Below, piece by piece: positions 7,726 to 14,621 of a stretch of DNA of 15,581 nucleotides. The number at the start of each line of letters is the position of its first letter. The first letter of the stretch is position 1. The position numbers and the translations under genes are program-made. The notes under the pieces were generated by a model. That model did no database searches. It worked only from the letters and a program-made list of their open reading frames with translations, and had not been told where the DNA came from. Origin of the DNA: Pseudomonadota bacterium (GTDB taxonomy: Bacteria > Pseudomonadota > Alphaproteobacteria > Rhizobiales > Rhizobiaceae); NCBI GenBank assembly GCA_023387715.1, contig JAEWHQ010000224.1, positions 1 to 15,581 of the forward strand, written 5' to 3'.

Positions 7726-8880
7726 TCAGGGAGAGGTGATCTTGTGCTCAGCCATCGCTGCCGATATCGGCAGCGGCACAACCGCCTCGCCATCATGCAG
7801 CAAAGGCCCTGCTTTTTTGATCAGCTGATCACCGTTTTGCAAACCGGTTAACACTTCCACCTGACCATTCCGGCGCACACCGAGCGTGACATTTCTTTTC
7901 ACCGCTTTGCCGTCAGTCACCACAAATACAGACGTATCTTTTGCCCCCTCACTGTAAAGAACCGCAGAATTATTGACAAAAATACTGTCACTTTGGCCAA
8001 GCAGCACTTCCGCCCTGCCAAACACTCCGGCAAACAACGAGGATGTGTTTTCAAACGCAATATAAGCAGTGCCCAGACGTGTCTGCGGATCAATTTTCGG
8101 CGAAACCAATCGGATATGACCGCTGACAAGCTGGCCACTCGGCAAAGTCACACGCGCAACCTGCCCTGCTTTTAATAAGGACAATTCACTTTCAGGAATA
8201 TCCGCTGCCAGTTCACTTTCGCCATTGCGGATGAGCATCAAAAGCGGCTCAGTACCGGCAAGCGCGCCTGCACGTGCTTTACGCTCCGAGATAATGCCTG
8301 CAACAGGGGCTTCAACCACCGCTTTAGCACGCTCTGATTTTGCTTCGGCTAATTGCGCTTCGGCCTGAATAAATTCAGCCTCTGCAACTGTCACACCCTG
8401 TCGCGCCACATCCAATGCGGATTGGCGCTCATCAAAATCTTGTTTGCTGATCGTGCGTGAACCTATTAAGCGCTGTGCACGGGCAAAATTGGCTTCAACC
8501 TGCCTGAAGCTTGCCTGTTGCTGCGCAACCGCAGCCCGCGCCCGCGCCACACGCCCCTCATTTTCGCGTAAATTATGATCCAGCTTTGCAGTATTTAAGC
8601 GAACAAGCACCTGACCTTTTGCAACATGATCACCAATTTCTGCATCAACAGTCGCAATACGCTCATTGCTTAATGATGTACCAACAGCCACTTCTTCGCG
8701 CGGTACAAACAAACCATTAAACGGCAAGGTTAGATCCGTTTTCAGCCGTTCAACAGTCACTGTCGTGACTGTTTTAGCAGTGCGGGGATCGCCTTGCTCT
8801 TCATTGGCAAGCGCAGCATTCACACCAAAAATAAAACATAAGAAACAAGCAAAAAGTGAGAGGCGCAAGAACAACCTCAT
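7726..8880 (-). CDS. RND efflux periplasmic adaptor (membrane fusion protein, AcrA-like)
   Basis: A 384-residue exported adaptor. Residues 1-25 form a signal peptide (basic start, long hydrophobic core, cleavage likely after ALA before NEEQGD). No proper lipobox is present, so it is probably not a lipoprotein. The biotinyl-lipoyl half-motif VDAEIGDHVAKGQVLVRLNT is at 78-97. A long alpha-helical hairpin rich in Ala, Gln, Glu and Arg spans about 100-188. The second lipoyl half (VVEAPVAGIISERKARAG) and beta-barrel and membrane-proximal domains follow. GAAGG, 9 bases before the ATG, supports the start. The gene leads the operon with the RND permease. It bridges the permease to an outer-membrane channel that must be encoded elsewhere. 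Confidence 0.94.
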   Translation of the reverse strand: MRLFLRLSLFACFLCFIFGVNAALANEEQGDPRTAKTVTTVTVERLKTDLTLPFNGLFVPREEVAVGTSLSNERIATVDAEIGDHVAKGQVLVRLNTAKLDHNLRENEGRVARARAAVAQQQASFRQVEANFARAQRLIGSRTISKQDFDERQSALDVARQGVTVAEAEFIQAEAQLAEAKSERAKAVVEAPVAGIISERKARAGALAGTEPLLMLIRNGESELAADIPESELSLLKAGQVARVTLPSGQLVSGHIRLVSPKIDPQTRLGTAYIAFENTSSLFAGVFGRAEVLLGQSDSIFVNNSAVLYSEGAKDTSVFVVTDGKAVKRNVTLGVRRNGQVEVLTGLQNGDQLIKKAGPLLHDGEAVVPLPISAAMAEHKITSP

Positions 8881-8945
8881 GGTTCAATACCTTCAAAAAA
8901 TGAAGCGCAGCAGCGCTAACGATGCCTGCTGAGAACCAAAAAACC

Positions 8946-9032
8946 ATGCAGATTGCGTGCAGAAACCGTCGAAAAAATGCAGATGTGATTAGAACAGATA
9001 AAAATGGTGCGCAAAATCCCAAGTAATTGGGA
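8946..9032 (-). promoter_or_regulatory. Probable promoter and operator region of the RND operon
   Basis: On the minus strand a -35 TTGCGC (9009-9014) and -10 TAATCA (8986-8991) stand 17 bp apart, which would give a leader of about 100 bases. Three TCTGCA repeats (plus-strand TGCAGA at 8947, 8958 and 8978) sit at and just after the predicted start. A 6-4-6 inverted repeat, TCCCAA-GTAA-TTGGGA (9017-9032), sits just upstream of the -35. Both are candidate regulator sites, and no regulator gene is adjacent. Nothing else is seen in 8881-9084. Confidence 0.4.
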
Positions 9033-9084
9033 GGCTACTAAAAGGCATAATCGCGTTGGAAAAATTGTTTTTTGATACAAATAA

Positions 9085-9117
9085 AAACGGCACCGGTTCT
9101 TAAAACCGGTGCCGTTT
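9085..9117 (-). terminator. Terminator of the 3-hydroxyanthranilate dioxygenase gene
   Basis: A perfect 14-bp stem (9085-9098 with 9104-9117, AAACGGCACCGGTT) with a CTTAA loop. Read on the minus strand it runs into TTTTTATTT, a good U-tract. It begins 8 bases after the dioxygenase stop and isolates that gene from the RND operon downstream. Confidence 0.9.
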
Positions 9118-9125
9118 GATCTTCA

Positions 9126-9677
<552 letters not shown>

Positions 9678-9693
9678 TCAACTCCCATTATTT

Positions 9694-9707
9694 AGCGCAA
9701 TTGCGCT
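9694..9707. promoter_or_regulatory. 14-bp perfect palindrome just upstream of the dioxygenase start
   Basis: AGCGCAATTGCGCT is a perfect palindrome lying 20-33 bases before the dioxygenase ATG, directly upstream of its ribosome site. It may be an operator downstream of the promoter. As RNA it could form only a 5-bp stem with an AAUU loop. Confidence 0.4.
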
Positions 9708-9748
9708 TGGTCTCCTGCTCCGCTTTACCCATGCCGCATATTAAAGAC

Positions 9749-9776
9749 GTTATAATTTACAGCCTCTATCAGGCAA
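9749..9776 (-). promoter_or_regulatory. Proximal candidate promoter of the dioxygenase gene
   Basis: Minus-strand -35 TTGCCT (9771-9776), 16-bp spacer, -10 TATAAC (9749-9754). Predicted start near 9742, leaving a leader of about 70 bases that contains the 9694-9707 palindrome. Confidence 0.5.
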
Positions 9777-9822
9777 AACGGCTCCTCACCGGCTGAAGAA
9801 ACAACCAGCCGTCGCGCCCTGC
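9772..9822 (-). ncRNA. Candidate structured leader RNA upstream of the dioxygenase
   Basis: If transcription begins at a more distant promoter (TTGATA at 9911-9916, 19-bp spacer, TATAAT at 9886-9891 on the minus strand), the dioxygenase mRNA has a leader of about 205 bases. Its middle can fold in two exclusive ways. In one, ACGGCU pairs with AGCCGU, extended by CAGG-C with GCCUG. In the other, CGGCUG pairs with CAGCCG around a 10-base loop. I recognise no known riboswitch class. The structure is my own hand-fold and could be chance. No open reading frame of convincing size lies in 9675-9939. Confidence 0.25.
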
Positions 9823-9939
9823 TGCTTATGAGTTGGCACCCCCGCAACGCAAAGCCCCTATGATGGTGATTTCATCCCTTGAGCAATTATAATGCAAGAA
9901 TGAAAATTCCTATCAATTAATAAGATATAATTATAAATC

Positions 9940-10863
9940 TTAAATTTTGTTTCGATGATCATTGCTCAGCAACATGCCTTGCAAATGATTGCGCAGCACC
10001 GTGATAAAACTGCTCACGGCCGGAGATAAGGACTTGCCGCTGGCACGGATCAGGCATAAATCACGCGACACTGTCGGATCAACCAAGGGGCGCGAAACCA
10101 GATTATATTGATCAGCGCGCGACATTGCATAGGTCGGCAAAACTGCCACGCCTAAACCAGCGCCAACAAATGCCAAGGCCGTTGTCACCATAGACGCTTC
10201 AAACTTTGGATGCAGGATTTGTGATGCTTGTTCGGCGCCCAGTTCCATCAAGCGCCGGATACCGCTATTGCGTGACATCGCAATCAACGGCCATTGTGGC
10301 AGATCATCCCAACGCACAAAAGCATTGCCTGCCAAAGGATGGTCAGCCGGCATAAACAAACCTAAATTATCCCGCATCAAAACCGTGCGTTCTATGCCTT
10401 CTTCATGCGCCGAGAAGGTGCCTAATCCGCAATCAGCATTATTGGCAACCACCTCTTCACGGATATCCTGATTGGGAGCATCCAGCACTTCAATATTGAT
10501 ACCCGGATAATCCTTATGAAAAGCGGCAATCGCAAAAGGCACAATGGCTGAAGACAATAAAGGCGAGGCTGCAATACGAATACGTCCGCGTTTTCGGGCT
10601 GCCAGATCACGGGTATTTTGAATAGCGTGGCCTAAATCTTCCATCACCTTGGAAGAGGAGGCACGAAACTCCTCGCCCGCTTGAGTAAGCTCGACGCGGC
10701 GCGTGGTGCGGTCAAACATCCGCACACCAAGCTCATTTTCCATCTCGCGGATCATGGTGGATAGAGCTGGTTGCGCAACACCCATATGACGTGCCGCCGC
10801 AGAAAAGCTTTTATGCTCGGCGACAGCCAGAAAGGCCTCAATCTGCTTGAGTGCAATGCGCAT
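9940..10863 (-). CDS. LysR-family transcriptional regulator (divergent to aldehyde dehydrogenase)
   Basis: A 307-residue LysR protein of normal length. The N-terminal winged HTH is textbook: MRIALKQIEAFLAVAEHKSF, then SAAARHMGVAQPALSTMIREMENELG (21-46) and the wing VRMFDRTTRRVELTQAGEEF. From about residue 90 it is the two-lobed effector-binding domain. GGGAAG a few bases before the ATG supports the start. It diverges from the aldehyde dehydrogenase gene over a 145-base gap containing a LysR-type site. The dioxygenase gene lies downstream in the same direction, 265 bases away with its own likely promoters. The natural inducer may be an aromatic or kynurenine-pathway intermediate. This is inferred only from the neighbours. 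Confidence 0.93.
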   Translation of the reverse strand: MRIALKQIEAFLAVAEHKSFSAAARHMGVAQPALSTMIREMENELGVRMFDRTTRRVELTQAGEEFRASSSKVMEDLGHAIQNTRDLAARKRGRIRIAASPLLSSAIVPFAIAAFHKDYPGINIEVLDAPNQDIREEVVANNADCGLGTFSAHEEGIERTVLMRDNLGLFMPADHPLAGNAFVRWDDLPQWPLIAMSRNSGIRRLMELGAEQASQILHPKFEASMVTTALAFVGAGLGVAVLPTYAMSRADQYNLVSRPLVDPTVSRDLCLIRASGKSLSPAVSSFITVLRNHLQGMLLSNDHRNKI

Positions 10864-10906
10864 CTATCTTCCCACTTATACAAATTACTTATTAATTAAT
10901 ACGATA

Positions 10907-10923
10907 ATTCATTCTGGATGAAT
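10907..10923. promoter_or_regulatory. Probable LysR binding site
   Basis: ATTCAT-TCTGG-ATGAAT is a perfect 6-5-6 inverted repeat and contains the T-N11-A pattern known for LysR sites. It lies 44 bases upstream of the LysR start and 85 bases upstream of the chosen aldehyde dehydrogenase start. A separate perfect 10-bp palindrome, ATTAATTAAT, is at 10891-10900. I could not place a convincing -10/-35 pair here. Confidence 0.6.
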
Positions 10924-11008
10924 AAACAAGGCAATGCAATGTTGCGCTCAGAAACAAGATTTTTCCCAATTATCAAGGCTGGCTGCGCCAGAAAAGCAAG
11001 GTTCCAGA

Positions 11009-12442
11009 ATGACGAGTTACCCAAAACTTCAGCTTTATATTGCAGGTCAGTGGCGTTCTTCAAAAGAAACCATTCCGGTGCTTAATCCGGCTGATGAAAC
11101 TATCATCGGCGCTTTACCGGTTGCAAGCCGTGCTGATCTTGATGATGCACTGGAAGCAGCAGCAAAGGGTTTTCGCATCTGGTCGCGCACGGCACCGGCA
11201 AAACGTGCCGAAGTTATTTTGCGCGCTGTAGCTTTGATAAAAGAACGCTCGGAAGAGATCGCCCGCTCCATCACCATGGAACATGGCAAGCCGATTGCGC
11301 AGGCACGCCTCGAAGTGCAACGCGGCTGCGAGTTTTTTGAATGGGATGCCGGTGAAGCCGTGCGCAGCTATGGGCGCGTTATCCCGAGCGAACCGGATAT
11401 CCGCTATATAGTCATTCATCAACCAGTGGGCACAGTAGCCGCCTTCTCACCGTGGAATTTTCCGATGAGCCAGCCAGCCCGGAAAATCGCCGGTGCCATT
11501 GCTTCAGGCTGTTCCATCATTTTGAAGGCAGCAGAAGAAACCCCTGCCGGCGCACTTCACATTGCCAGCGCATTTCATGATGCCGGCCTGCCAGCAGGCG
11601 TTCTCAATCTCGTTTTTGGTGTTCCGGCAGATATTTCGTCCTACCTTATCCCGCAGGAACAAGTTCGCCTCGTTGCCTTCACCGGTTCAACCGCCGTCGG
11701 CAAACATTTGACCGAAATTGCCTCACGCAGCGTCACCCCTGTTTTGATGGAACTGGGCGGACACGCACCGGTGATCGTTTGCGATGATGTAGATCCGATA
11801 AGAGCGGCCGAGCTTTCCGTTTCCCGAAAAGCACGCAATAGCGGTCAGGTCTGCACATCGCCAACCCGCTTCTTTGTCCATAAAAACATCTACCACTCCT
11901 TTTTGGATGCCTTTGTGGAGCGCGCGAAAGCTGTCCGTATTGGTGATGGTTTTGATGCAAATACCGACATGGGGCCAGTTGCCAATCACCGCCGTGTTGA
12001 GGCTATCGAAACATTGGTTGAAGATGCCCGTGATCGCGGTGCGCAGATACTTGCAGGCGGCACCAAGCCAACGGGCAAAGGTTATTTCTATCCGCTGACC
12101 GTAGCAGCAGAGCTTCCCGATGGTGCCCGTGCCTTAGAGGTCGAGCCATTCGGCCCGCTTGCATTGATCAATCCGGTGGATTCAGTGGAAGAGGCGATCG
12201 AACGCGCCAATGCGCTGCCTTTTGGCCTTGCGGCTTACGGCTTCACCCACTCCGCGCACAATGCGCATATGCTTGCAGAACGCATTGAAGCCGGAAATGT
12301 CTCGATCAATACATTGGAAGCATCAGTTGCCGAAACACCTTTTGGCGGCGTTAAAGAAAGCGGCTATGGCCGTGAAGGCGGCGCCGAAGGGCTGCACCAT
12401 TATATGACGGTTAAAAATATTTCACACCGCATGGTGCTGTAA
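11009..12442 (+). CDS. NAD(P)-dependent aldehyde dehydrogenase (semialdehyde dehydrogenase-like)
   Basis: A 477-residue ALDH-superfamily enzyme oxidising an aldehyde to an acid. Catalytic residues are all present: N150 in FSPWNFP, K173 in IILKAAEETP, E248 in MELGGHAP and nucleophile C282 in SGQVCTSP. The dinucleotide motif FTGSTAVG is at 224-231, and VEPFGP (378-383) and the PFGGVKESGYGREGG end motif are intact. The overall pattern is closest to succinate-semialdehyde-type dehydrogenases. I start it at 11009 because AAGG lies 7 bases upstream and residues begin MTSYPKLQLYIAGQW, as in the family. An in-frame ATG at 10934 would add 25 atypical residues. It diverges from a LysR gene and lies near 3-hydroxyanthranilate dioxygenase, so 2-aminomuconate semialdehyde is a possible substrate. 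That is inference and the specificity is open. Confidence 0.92.
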   Translation: MTSYPKLQLYIAGQWRSSKETIPVLNPADETIIGALPVASRADLDDALEAAAKGFRIWSRTAPAKRAEVILRAVALIKERSEEIARSITMEHGKPIAQARLEVQRGCEFFEWDAGEAVRSYGRVIPSEPDIRYIVIHQPVGTVAAFSPWNFPMSQPARKIAGAIASGCSIILKAAEETPAGALHIASAFHDAGLPAGVLNLVFGVPADISSYLIPQEQVRLVAFTGSTAVGKHLTEIASRSVTPVLMELGGHAPVIVCDDVDPIRAAELSVSRKARNSGQVCTSPTRFFVHKNIYHSFLDAFVERAKAVRIGDGFDANTDMGPVANHRRVEAIETLVEDARDRGAQILAGGTKPTGKGYFYPLTVAAELPDGARALEVEPFGPLALINPVDSVEEAIERANALPFGLAAYGFTHSAHNAHMLAERIEAGNVSINTLEASVAETPFGGVKESGYGREGGAEGLHHYMTVKNISHRMVL

Positions 12443-12454
12443 AAAATCTAAACA

Positions 12455-12490
12455 AAGCCTGCCATTTCATCAATGGCAGGCTTCTTTTTT
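12455..12490. terminator. Bidirectional terminator between aldehyde dehydrogenase and the ACT-domain gene
   Basis: A perfect 12-bp stem (AAGCCTGCCATT at 12455-12466 with its complement at 12472-12483), 5-base loop TCATC, then CTTTTTT on the plus strand. On the minus strand the stem is followed by TGTTTAGATTTTTT. It sits 13 bases after one stop and 9 bases before the other. Confidence 0.9.
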
Positions 12491-12491
12491 A

Positions 12492-12878
12492 TTATTCAAC
12501 CGCCCATTCACGCGTGGCGGTATCGGCTTTTTCAAAATCATCACAGATAAGGATCAGCTGATTATAATGGTCAGAATATTGCGTTAAAATTCGCACATCA
12601 GCATCACTTAAAGCGCGCGCAATTGCCCCCAACTGACCGGGTGTCCCTTGTTTGAGTTTACGAATAAGCGGACGCTGCATCGCAACCACCCGGATATTAG
12701 CAGCCTCAGCCGCAGCCCAAGCTACCTCACCGTTTTTAAATAGAAAATGCGCAATCACCCGATCACCATTTGAGAAAACGCCACCACCTTCAAATGGAAT
12801 AGCGGCACGCCCCATCACTTCACCAAGCTTTGCCAGCCCGTCTTTTTCACCGCTTAAATCAAACTCAATATCAAACAT
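12492..12878 (-). CDS. ACT-domain-containing small protein
   Basis: A 128-residue soluble protein. The C-terminal half (LKQGTPGQLGAIARALSDADVRILTQYSDHYNQLILICDD, about residues 75-114) fits the ACT fold: a PGQLG turn into a helix, then a strand, a variable loop and a final strand, as in amino-acid-binding regulatory domains. The N-terminal half (FDIEFDLSGEKDGLAKLGEVMG) looks like a second, more diverged ACT-like unit. I start at 12878, where MFDIEFDL begins a domain strand. A longer frame from 12935 would add 19 basic residues lying over the previous gene. The gene overlaps the ABM-protein gene by 8 bases, so translation is probably coupled. Ligand and role are unknown. Shared control with an ABM-fold protein and an ArsR regulator suggests a small-molecule response. 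Confidence 0.7.
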   Translation of the reverse strand: MFDIEFDLSGEKDGLAKLGEVMGRAAIPFEGGGVFSNGDRVIAHFLFKNGEVAWAAAEAANIRVVAMQRPLIRKLKQGTPGQLGAIARALSDADVRILTQYSDHYNQLILICDDFEKADTATREWAVE

Positions 12879-13233
12879 TCTTTTCAACTTTCTCATGTAT
12901 TTTCCGGCTGTCATCAGGGGCTTGCTGGCGTTCACTCATGCCATAATCACGCAAAACGCTTGCAACTCTTAAACGGTAATTGCTGAAAACATGATCACGT
13001 CCGGCTGTCTGCACATTGCGGTGCATCGTCAGGTTGCGCCAACGCTGAACAGCATCTTCATCGCGCCAGAATGACAATGACAAAACTTTATTCGGCACGG
13101 TCAGGCTCTGAAACCGTTCAATCGAAATAAACCCCTCAATATCATTCAAAAGCGGCCGCAACTGCGACGCCAAATCCAGATATTCGCCTTGTGTATCCGG
13201 TGTCGTTTCCGCTTCAAAAATAACGGCGATCAT
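12871..13233 (-). CDS. Antibiotic biosynthesis monooxygenase (ABM) fold protein
   Basis: A 120-residue protein with the dimeric alpha/beta-barrel ABM pattern: MIAVIFEAETTPDTQGEYLDLASQL as first strand and helix, LLNDIEGFISIERFQSL as second strand, then LSLSFWRDEDAVQRWRNLTMHRNVQ, the family's typical SFW-D-DA-W-R and H segment (H71). Members act as cofactor-free monooxygenases, haem-degrading enzymes or stress proteins, so the exact reaction cannot be assigned. The C-terminal 20 residues are charged and probably disordered. The start at 13233 has AAAGGG 6 bases upstream, while the ATG two codons earlier touches that same sequence. First gene of a two-gene operon that diverges from an ArsR-type regulator. 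A possible -10 TATGAT lies at 13260-13265 on the minus strand. Confidence 0.85.
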   Translation of the reverse strand: MIAVIFEAETTPDTQGEYLDLASQLRPLLNDIEGFISIERFQSLTVPNKVLSLSFWRDEDAVQRWRNLTMHRNVQTAGRDHVFSNYRLRVASVLRDYGMSERQQAPDDSRKIHEKVEKNV

Positions 13234-13286
13234 GGGCATCCCTTTCTTAATTCTGACGCATCATAGCCAATTGACGCTTCTTAATG

Positions 13287-13304
13287 GTTCGATTAGCGTC
13301 GAAC
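13287..13304. promoter_or_regulatory. Inverted repeat operator abutting the ArsR-type start codon
   Basis: GTTCGA-TTAGCG-TCGAAC is a perfect 6-6-6 inverted repeat ending two bases before the ATG at 13306. With -35 TTGACG (13271-13276) and a 17-bp spacer, the -10 (TAGCGT, 13294-13299) falls inside it and transcription would start at or beside the ATG. No Shine-Dalgarno is present, so the message may be leaderless. It also lies at the upstream edge of the possible minus-strand promoter. Confidence 0.6.
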
Positions 13305-13305
13305 T

Positions 13306-13986
13306 ATGAGTGAAGGTCCCAACATTGCCCGTATTGCCGCTTTAGTGGCTGACCCTGCCCGCAGCGCCATGCTGCTGGGGCTTATGGATGGCCGTGCTTT
13401 AACCGCAACCGAACTCGCCAATCTTGGCGGCATCACCAAACAAACGGCCAGCAGCCATTTAGCAAAACTCGTTGATGGTGATGTGGTGAGTGTCGAAACA
13501 CAAGGTAGGCATCACTATTTCAAACTTGCCGGGGAACATGTTGCTACCTTGCTTGAAGCTCTGATGGTTTTCAGCCACGATAACGCAACGCTTCAACCAG
13601 CCAAAACTATCCGCACCGGCCCGAAAGATTTAAACTTACGCAAAGCACGGATTTGCTATGATCATTTAGCCGGTGAAATGGGCGTAAAGCTCTATGATCA
13701 TATGATGGAACATAACTGGCTGCATGATGATCTGAGCGTTTCAGCCAAAGGCTGGGATATGCTTGCACATATCGGCATTAGCCAAAAGACTTTGCCGTTA
13801 AGCAACCGCCCGCTTTGCCGGGCTTGCCTTGATTGGAGCCAGCGCCGCCATCATCTGGCAGGCCGCATTGGAAAAGCCGTTTTAGATCAAATGATTGCAC
13901 TGGCATGGGCGCGGCGTTTGCCAACATCACGCGTGATCAGCTTTACGCCAGAAGGTGAACGACGCTTTTTTGACTGGCTGCAGTAA
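13306..13986 (+). CDS. ArsR-type winged-helix regulator with Cys/His C-terminal domain
   Basis: A 226-residue regulator, about twice the length of a simple ArsR protein. Residues 8-75 form the winged HTH: ADPARSAMLLGLMDGRALTATELA, then the recognition part GGITKQTASSHLAKLVDGDVV and the wing TQGRHHYFKL. The second half (about 105-226) has LRKARICYDHLAGEMGVKLYD and PLCRACLDWSQRRHHLAGRIG, a pattern I know from a widespread ArsR-like subgroup of unknown ligand. C117, H120, C171, C174, H182 and H183 could bind a metal or act as a redox switch, which is inference. It diverges from the ABM/ACT operon and presumably represses it and itself through the inverted repeat at 13287-13304. It ends 17 bases before the convergent DUF2938 gene, with no hairpin visible. 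Confidence 0.88.
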   Translation: MSEGPNIARIAALVADPARSAMLLGLMDGRALTATELANLGGITKQTASSHLAKLVDGDVVSVETQGRHHYFKLAGEHVATLLEALMVFSHDNATLQPAKTIRTGPKDLNLRKARICYDHLAGEMGVKLYDHMMEHNWLHDDLSVSAKGWDMLAHIGISQKTLPLSNRPLCRACLDWSQRRHHLAGRIGKAVLDQMIALAWARRLPTSRVISFTPEGERRFFDWLQ

Positions 13987-14003
13987 ATAAAAATTGTCTA
14001 TCC

Positions 14004-14495
14004 TCACATATTAACAACCAAAGCCGCCAGATAAAGCCCGATACCAAAAACACTATGCGCCATAAGACTGCGGAAACGTGCCGTTCCCGGCGCCGGTGTT
14101 TTGGACGCGGCAATACCAAAACCAAAGCACGGCTGCATAATAAAAAACGGCGCCGCCATACTTAATAATCCGGCCAGCAATGCAGGCCAGAATGTTGGTT
14201 GCTGCGCCCAGCCAATACCGGTGCATAGCAGCAGAATACCGGCAAAAAGCACGCCGGTAGCATAATGAACAATCCAGCCGATTGCCTTTTCACCAATCAT
14301 CGGCTCAGCCTGCATAATATTGTTATGTTTGAATTTGCCTTGCGGCATATGCAAAATCCAGCGCCCGACAACGCGATAATCCAATGATGGGATTGCAAAG
14401 ACCCGTTTGAGCATAATTGCCCATAGATCCATGACAATCGTTGCGCCAACACCCAAAGCAACGGCACGAACAATGAGATCGGTTTCCACTATCAC
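14004..14495 (-). CDS. DUF2938 family membrane protein
   Basis: A 163-residue integral membrane protein with about four hydrophobic helices (roughly 8-30, 71-92, 103-125 and 143-161). Family-type features are MDLWAIMLKR after helix 1, DYRVVGRWILHMPQGKF in the first loop, EKAIGWIVHY, and QPCFGFGIAASKTPAPGTARFRSLMAH before the last helix. No function is known for the family. I use a GTG start at 14495 because AAGAGG lies 6 bases upstream and the product then matches the usual family length. Extending the frame to 14726 would run over the divergent gene. It is divergent from an ArsR-rhodanese regulator, which suggests control by sulfur, metal or redox state. Confidence 0.85.
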   Translation of the reverse strand: MIVETDLIVRAVALGVGATIVMDLWAIMLKRVFAIPSLDYRVVGRWILHMPQGKFKHNNIMQAEPMIGEKAIGWIVHYATGVLFAGILLLCTGIGWAQQPTFWPALLAGLLSMAAPFFIMQPCFGFGIAASKTPAPGTARFRSLMAHSVFGIGLYLAALVVNM

Positions 14496-14575
14496 ATTTA
14501 ACCTCTTAAAGCTTCCTGCAAGGCAAAGCCTGCTTTCTCTGTGGTGCCTATATAGAGCCAAACACACATACACAC

Positions 14576-14595
14576 ATTCAATTAATTGATTGAAT
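14576..14595. promoter_or_regulatory. Perfect 7-6-7 inverted repeat, probable ArsR-family operator
   Basis: ATTCAAT-TAATTG-ATTGAAT lies 81 bases from the DUF2938 start and 27 bases from the ArsR-rhodanese start. Length, symmetry and AT richness match ArsR-family operators. A possible plus-strand -35 (TTGATT, 14586-14591) lies in its right arm. A CA-rich stretch (14560-14576) flanks it, and nothing else is seen in 14496-14621. Confidence 0.7.
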
Positions 14596-14621
14596 AATAT
14601 TTCTGCGCTAAGCCTGCACAC

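Noticed and set aside
9722..9735. Short upstream reading frame (14 codons) before the dioxygenase on the minus strand, as a leader peptide
   Set aside because: No ribosome site precedes it and the peptide has no run of Trp or another regulatory codon.
9780..9880. Possible TPP or cobalamin riboswitch, prompted by GGGGGTGCC on the minus strand
   Set aside because: The TPP element needs CTGAGA and the GGATAATGCCAGCGTAGGGA-like block, and the cobalamin element needs a GCCACTG box. Neither is present. The downstream gene is not a thiamine or cobalamin gene.
9917..9942. AT-rich inverted repeat after the LysR stop as a terminator
   Set aside because: The stem would be A-U only with a bulge, too weak to call.
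10934..11008. Longer N-terminus for the aldehyde dehydrogenase from the ATG at 10934
   Set aside because: The added residues do not match the family and no ribosome site is there. The ATG at 11009 has AAGG at good spacing.
14560..14576. CA-rich stretch as a microsatellite controlling phase variation
   Set aside because: It is short and interrupted, so slippage control is unlikely.
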